A DNA stretch of 64,000 nucleotides from Larix kaempferi. Its lineage: Eukaryota > Streptophyta > Pinopsida > Pinales > Pinaceae. Both the position numbers and the translations under genes were made by a program. Under the pieces are notes generated by a model. It ran no database searches, had not been told where the DNA came from, and was given only the letters and a program-made list of their open reading frames with translations. The stretch spans positions 1,054,001 through 1,118,000 of the forward strand of contig BSBM01000442.1 of the NCBI GenBank assembly GCA_027924585.1, in the 5' to 3' direction. Each line of letters opens with the position of its first letter. Position 1 is the first letter of the stretch. Positions 58,785 to 64,000 of the stretch are shown here, one piece after another.

Positions 58785-61700
58785 TGCAGATCGTCTCCTG
58801 GAATTGTAGGGGGTTAGGTAGTAAATCGAAATCGTTATCAATGAAAGATTTAATCAAAATCTCGAATCCCTATATCCTCCTAATCCAGGAGACAAAAATG
58901 GAAGAGCAGGCCTGCCTTCAGGCTACTCCCTCTTTCTGGAATCAAGCAGAATGCATTGCAGTCAGTTCAAGAGGGGCGTCAGGTGGCATTGCAACGCTCT
59001 GGGATCCATCTAGGATTGAAATTGTAAGTCATGCTAAATCCACTCACTGGGTTTTTACTGAATTTCTGTTTAAAGAAGCTAATATCCGTCTAAGCCTCTT
59101 TAATGTCTATGCTCCCATGAATGTTTCCGAAAAGAAAACCTGCTGGACCAGTTTGAATGACCATATGACTTCCTCCCAGTTAGACAACTTTGTTATTGCG
59201 GGGGACCTAAACCTTACCCTCTCCTCTGCTGAAAAAAGAGGAGGAAATATTGTTAGAGATCCTGCTAGGGAATGGGTCGAGGACCTCATCTCGGAATGGA
59301 ATCTAGAAGACATCAAGCCCAGCAAAGGAAAATATACCTGGACAAACAAAAGAATCGGCCCAGGCCACATAGCCGCCAGATTGGATAGGTTCTTGGCCCA
59401 GCAATCCCTCCATATGCAAGGGTTCGACCTGACCTCCTCCATACTTCCTTTTTGTGCCTTAGACCACAAGCCTATATCCCTCTCCTTCTCCAAAGACCAG
59501 AATTTGGGACCCATTCCCTTCAGGTTCAATCCTGCTTGGATCCCTATGGAAGGTTTTTCGGATATTGTGGCAGCTACCTGGAAAACTAATATCAATGGTT
59601 CGCCCTTCTTCGTATGGGAGTCAAAGCTGCGACTGGTGAAAAAGGCCCTCAAAGAATGGGCAAAACGTCTCAAATCCCCTAAACAGCTAAGGACCGAAGC
59701 TGAGAAAGCCTTGGAGGATCATATCATTGGTAATGAAGGGAACCTCTCTCAAAATTCTCTGGATAAAGAAACTTACCTCCACAACAAGCTACATGAAGCC
59801 TGCAGGCTTGAAGAAAACTACTGGAAATTAAAATCCAGAAACACATGGCTCCAGGAAGGGGACAAAAACACCAAGTTTTTCCACAAGCAAGCTGAGATCA
59901 GAAAACATTTCAAGACTGTAACTAAGATAGATCATCTGGGGAAACAGATATCTGAGTTTGAGGAGATAAAAAAAGCAGCTCATGAACACTTTCAGGACAT
60001 GTACACGGAAACTTCACCAGGGACGGACTTCAACCATTCTGAGTCTCTCAATAACATCCCACTTCTGGTGTCTGATCAAATGAATCTTCAACTTCTCTGC
60101 CCTATCTCCCTGGATGAAATAAAAACAGCTGTTGATGGAATGAGCCCTGACAAAGCCCCTGGACCAGACGGATTCACAACTAGATTCCTCACCTCCTGTT
60201 GGCCCATCATTCACCATGACCTGTTCCGAATGGTAAAGAAATCCCTGTCCTGCCCCAAAATAGGCGGAGGAACCAACTCCTCCTTCCTAGCCCTCATTCC
60301 CAAAGAAAAAGGAGCCACTTCCTACTCTCGCTTTCGCCCTATCTCCCTCTGTAATATCGGCTATAAGGTAATCACCAAAGTCATTGCAAATAGAATGAAA
60401 GCTATCCTCCCTCTTATTATCCCAGAGAATCAGGGAGGCTTCATCAAAGGCAGACAAATTGCTGATATATCATCTTAGTTCAAGAGGCCATCCACTCCAG
60501 TGTGACAAGGAAAGAAAAAGGAATGGTTATCAAACTGGATCTTTCCAATGCTTTTGATAGAGTCCGACATAGCTTCCTGTTTCAGGTAATGACAAGGTTC
60601 GGGTTTGCGCCAAGGCTAATTTCTTGGGTCAAAGCCTGCATCAGCACTCCTTGGATTGCCCCCCTGGTAAACGGGAGAGCAGCTGACTTCTTCCAGGCTT
60701 CAAGGGGTCTCAGGCAGGGATGCCCGCTGTCCCCCCTCCTCTATGCCATCCAAGTGACCTCTCTCAGCTTTATTCTGGATCATTTTAGAACTCATGAAGA
60801 CCTCCTGGGGCTAAAAATTGTGCGTGGAGTTAAAGAAGTAAACCACACTCAATTTGCTGATGATACTCTCCTCATGAGCGGAGCAAGCCTAACTACAGCC
60901 AAAAAGTTCAAAGAAGTTCTTGACATTTATCAAGATGTTTCCGGCAGCAAAATCAATTATACCAAGAGCCAAATCTATAGCTGGAACTGCCCTCCTATTG
61001 AGCTACAATCTATATCTCGAATCCTTATGATAGAAGGGAAATATCAGTGGACTGACTTCAAATATCTTGGAGTTCCAATATTCAAGGATAAGCCTAGAGT
61101 CTCAAGCTGGGAACCGCTGATTGACAAATTGAGTCTGAAAATCAAAGCCTGGGGAGCTTCGTGGCTAAACCTTGCTGGGAAATCGGTTCTCATCAAAGCT
61201 GTTCTGGCCAGTATGCCTGTCTTTCAATGCTCCTTGCTTTTGGCACCCATATCTGTCCTAAAAAAGATCGAGGTTCTTCTTAGACGATTTCTGTGGAAAG
61301 GGGGGAAGCAAAACGAGAATCGTCTACCCCTGGTTAAATGGGAAAAAATCACTGCCTCTTATTTGGAAGGCGGATTGCACATGCGAGACCTTAGAGCCCA
61401 AAATTTTGCCCTTGGAGCCAAGCTTCTTTGGAATATTGTGTCAGGAAACTCCTCATGGAGTAAACAGGTTTTATGGAAAAAATATTTTTCAGGAATGAGA
61501 CTAAGATGCCTGGACCAGGGCCCGAAAGTGATGAAAGGCTCCCCCTTGTTTTCTCTATGCTCCAAAGCCTACCCTTTCTTTGTAGAAGGATTGACGTGGA
61601 TTCCTGGAAATGGGAAAAAAATCAGAATAGGGAAGACTCCATCCAAGGCAACCCTCCAATTGGATCCATAGAAGGGATGGGAGAAATTAGGAAGTTCCTA

Positions 61701-63028
61701 TCAAGCCTTGGTATCTCTAAACTCTGGGATATATCAAAATGGCACCCGGATGGTCAAAACAGATGGATCGGATGGGACATCCCTGAATGTCCTCCAACTC
61801 TTGCTTCCAAAAAAAACACCCTAATTCGATGCCTGGATGGAAAGTCACCGGTCTCTAAAAGATATAAGGATGTAAGGGGCTGGGGATCCAAATCCGGTCA
61901 CTACTCTGTCGCCGAAGGATACAGAAGCATCAAGGCCGTACCCAATGCTCCTAGGAACCCTGCAATCTGGAAGTATATATGGTCTAACAAATCTCTCCCC
62001 AAAATAGACCATTTTATATGGACTCTAGCTCATAACAGTGTCCTTACTACCGAAGTCCTGCGAAGGAAAGGATGGGAAGGTCCTTCTCGTTGCCCCTTAT
62101 GCCTTGCTGCTGAAGAGACATCCACTCATTTGTTTATCTCGTGCCCTTTCTCCACCTTTGTCTGGAACTTGATGACCCTACCTTGGCATATTCCCTTGAA
62201 CTATGACGATGTCCCCTCCCTTCTATATCGATGGTCCTCGTCCTCCCCTGTTAGAATCCAACCTAAGGATCCCCTGGCTACTGCCTGGTTAACCCTGCCC
62301 AAGTTCATCTGCTGGAAGCTTTGGCTTGAACGAAATAATCGAATCTTCCGAGGAACCAGAGCCTCTCCTGTACAGGTGGTGGTTAAAATAAAAGCCATGC
62401 TAGGGGACATCATTAGCTCAAGAACTTCTCTTTGTTTCCATTCTCCTCTCTCTATTGAGGAAACCAATTGGCTCCAAAGTATTCCTGGTACTGTGGCAAG
62501 CATTCCTTACAAAGCCTCGACCCTGCAGAAATGGGAAATTAGGTCCGGGGGAAAGAGTATGACCAGTGGTGTAAAAATCTTGGAAACAGCTTACTGTACT
62601 TCGACGGAGCTTCTAAAGGAAATCCAGGGGAGGCAGGAGGGGGAGGGGTGCTCTTTGGCCCCGACGAAAAAAAGATATTCACTTATTCCTGGAATTTAGG
62701 AGTGGAAACCAACAACATGGCGGAAGCCCTTGCCTTATGGCAAGGTTTAAACCAAGCTCTATCCTATGGTGCTCAGGAAGTAACTGTAGTGGGGGACTCC
62801 AGGTTGATCATCCACAGCATTAACACTATGCAATTACCCGCATCCAATTTCCTCCGACAAGTTCTACGAAGAATAGCACTCCTCATCCCTCTCTTCCGGG
62901 ACATCAAATTCTACCATGTTCTCCGAAGGAACAATGATCAGGCGGATAAAGCAGCAAATGCAGCTATTAGCTTAGGGAAAGGTGAACTTAAAATCAATGA
63001 TGATATTAATCGGGTGGCTATCCCGTAA
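58784..63028 (+). pseudogene. LINE ORF2: endonuclease, reverse transcriptase, zf-RVT and RNase H, three frameshifts
   Basis: Begins MQIVSWNCRGLGSKSK. The AP-type endonuclease shows LLIQETKM, LFNVYAPM, AGDLNLTLSSAEKRGG and LDHKPISLSF. RT follows with DKAPGPDGF, FRPISLCNIGYKVITKV, KLDLSNAFDRVRHSF, GLRQGCPLSPLLYA and FADDTLLM. Then zf-RVT (CPLCLAAEETSTHLFISC) and RNase H (LLYFDGASKGNPGEAGGGG, NNMAEALALWQG, VVGDSRLI, RRNNDQADKAA). The coding frame shifts three times, near 60466 (GCTGATATATC lacks an A), near 61630 (GGGAAGAC lacks a T before it) and near 62550; each equals a net loss of one base. All catalytic residues I can check are present. RNase H ends at TAA 63026-63028. The enzyme nicks DNA and copies the RNA there. 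Confidence 0.93.
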
Positions 63029-63050
63029 CCCTTTGTTCCCAACCTCGAAC

Positions 63051-64000
63051 ATGGAAGGAATGGACTTCGAGCTAACAAGGTTCACAGCACGTGTCCGGCG
63101 GCCTCATTGCCGGATGGTCATCACAACGGAACGTGGCGGGGCTCCTTCCCATGATAACACCCCACCCTCATCTACCAAGCATTATTTCAAATTTATGGTC
63201 ACTTGCCGTCTCTCTGCCTGTAAGATGGCTCTGCTGCCACAAAGGATGAATTCTCGTACACGGACTTGTACCAGGAATCAGGACGTTGTACGGGGAAAGA
63301 TTTCCTCAAGCGCCTCCAGGCGTGCGGATTTGCTTTCCTATGTTCAGGTCCGTCGGCACTTAGATATTGCTCGCGTCACAAAGCTCTCCGAAGCCATTTC
63401 CATTTATGGCAACATGCTGGTTCATGATTCACAATCGACTATCTCCTATGACAGGCTGAACCGTTATTCAATAAGCGGTACGAACAAGGATAGTGGAGCC
63501 ACATCAAGATTGAAGGTTAATCCTGCGACATACGTCGAACTCGGAGCCATTATGCCGTATCTATCTCCCGGAACAGACGCCAGCAATAAGAAGGGAAAGC
63601 TCCTCCGGTTCGGATTCATAAATTTCACTCCGCCTGCTAAGAAGGTAAGATCTCGAGGGAGACGAAAGCTCTTGCAGTTATCTGTGGTGCTCCCCTTTGG
63701 AAAAAACCGGTACAAGCTCAGTGCAATGGCAGACACGGGCGACTCTGCGGCTTCCTCTCCAGACCCATTATTGGAACTAGAAGCCGAAATACGTGTTCTG
63801 CGGCGACGGGTAAGAAGACAGGGAGATCTCGTGAACCGGATGGACGCGCAAGGTGGTCGCAGGCTTGACAGTTTGGACGAAGAAATAGGCAATACCAGGG
63901 AGGATTTTGCTGCAGCATTAGAAGCTTTGGAGCTGAAGGTAACGGAAGCCATCGAGAGCATGGAACGAAGACTCCAGAACCTTGAAAATGCTATGGAGAA
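63051..64000 (+). CDS. Long open frame running off the right edge; coiled-coil C-terminal part
   Basis: From the ATG at 63051, 22 bases after the LINE ORF2 stop, the frame stays open for 316 codons to the window end. The first ~225 residues are basic and match nothing I recognise. From an internal MADTGDSAASSPDPLLELEA (ATG 63726) the product becomes a heptad-like coiled coil (IRVLRRRVRRQGDLVNRMDA, then EALELKVTEAIESMERRLQN). That start resembles N-termini of plant Ty3/gypsy gag proteins, so a second element may begin here and the upstream part could be its leader or the LINE's 3' region. The G+C content is as high as in the LINE. The end is outside the window. Confidence 0.45.
   Translation, partial: MEGMDFELTRFTARVRRPHCRMVITTERGGAPSHDNTPPSSTKHYFKFMVTCRLSACKMALLPQRMNSRTRTCTRNQDVVRGKISSSASRRADLLSYVQVRRHLDIARVTKLSEAISIYGNMLVHDSQSTISYDRLNRYSISGTNKDSGATSRLKVNPATYVELGAIMPYLSPGTDASNKKGKLLRFGFINFTPPAKKVRSRGRRKLLQLSVVLPFGKNRYKLSAMADTGDSAASSPDPLLELEAEIRVLRRRVRRQGDLVNRMDAQGGRRLDSLDEEIGNTREDFAAALEALELKVTEAIESMERRLQNLENAME

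Larger units (their letters stand above)
57365..63028 (+). mobile_element. Near-complete L1-type LINE with RNase H
   Basis: The order is G+C-rich leader, ORF1 (DUF4283 plus CCHC knuckle), and ORF2 (endonuclease, reverse transcriptase, zf-RVT, RNase H). The 5' limit is placed where G+C content rises after an A-rich stretch. The 3' limit is uncertain because no poly(A) tail was seen after the RNase H stop. ORF2 is broken only by three single-base losses, so this is a fairly recent but inactive copy. Confidence 0.9.

Noticed and set aside
59107-59673. 188-codon minus-strand frame
   Set aside because: Antisense to the LINE endonuclease region.
63464-63961. 165-codon minus-strand frame
   Set aside because: Lies opposite the longer plus-strand frame with a coiled coil; serine-rich composition is the expected mirror of that frame.

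Overview
The window looks like a piece of a large, repeat-dominated plant nuclear genome. It is AT-rich and almost empty of intact genes, with Ty1/copia and LINE retrotransposons, a Mutator-like transposase relic with a SWIM finger, and fragments of plant-type genes (a RING protein of the RFWD3 family, a lectin-type receptor kinase). The gene poverty and old, decayed elements would fit a gymnosperm, but nothing in the sequence proves the lineage. No bacterial, organellar or viral gene block is visible.

Layout. 1-1.3 kb: 5' part of a LINE ORF1 on the minus strand, running off the left edge. 1.3-5.6 kb: non-coding, with possible minus-strand LTR termini near 3.6 and 3.94 kb. 5.6-8.5 kb: a decayed gene ending in a split RING domain (RFWD3-like), broken by a 20-bp tandem duplication and several stops. 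9-17.5 kb: two inverted ~325-bp copies flank a region with a three-copy ~375-bp repeat, an 84-bp repeat and a minus-strand MULE/SWIM transposase-like pseudogene (13.7-16.5 kb). 17.5-30 kb: AT-rich DNA with many small two- or three-copy tandem duplications and a receptor-kinase fragment at 27.4 kb.

30.3-49.1 kb: the most structured part. A degenerate satellite has a ~178-180-bp monomer in its left block and a regular ~332-bp dimer in its middle block. A copia element (33607-39961, target duplication GTTTG, RT/RNase H only) lies between the left and middle blocks. A short gag-only copia relative in the opposite orientation (43809-46653, target duplication CATAG) sits inside the middle array, and the 332-bp phase is kept across it.

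49.6-51 kb: minisatellites and a small intact ORF for a secreted six-cysteine peptide, the best candidate for a functional host gene here. 53-64 kb: three LINE remnants of different types, the last being a nearly complete L1-type element (57.4-63.0 kb) with ORF1 and ORF2 overlapping at TAATG and three single-base frameshifts in ORF2. Directly after it an ORF stays open from 63051 past the right edge and carries a coiled coil.

The genes do not form a pathway. The window is best read as layers of insertion and decay: a satellite invaded by retroelements, and host or transposase genes eroded by small tandem duplications, single-base indels and apparent C-to-T changes at glutamine codons.
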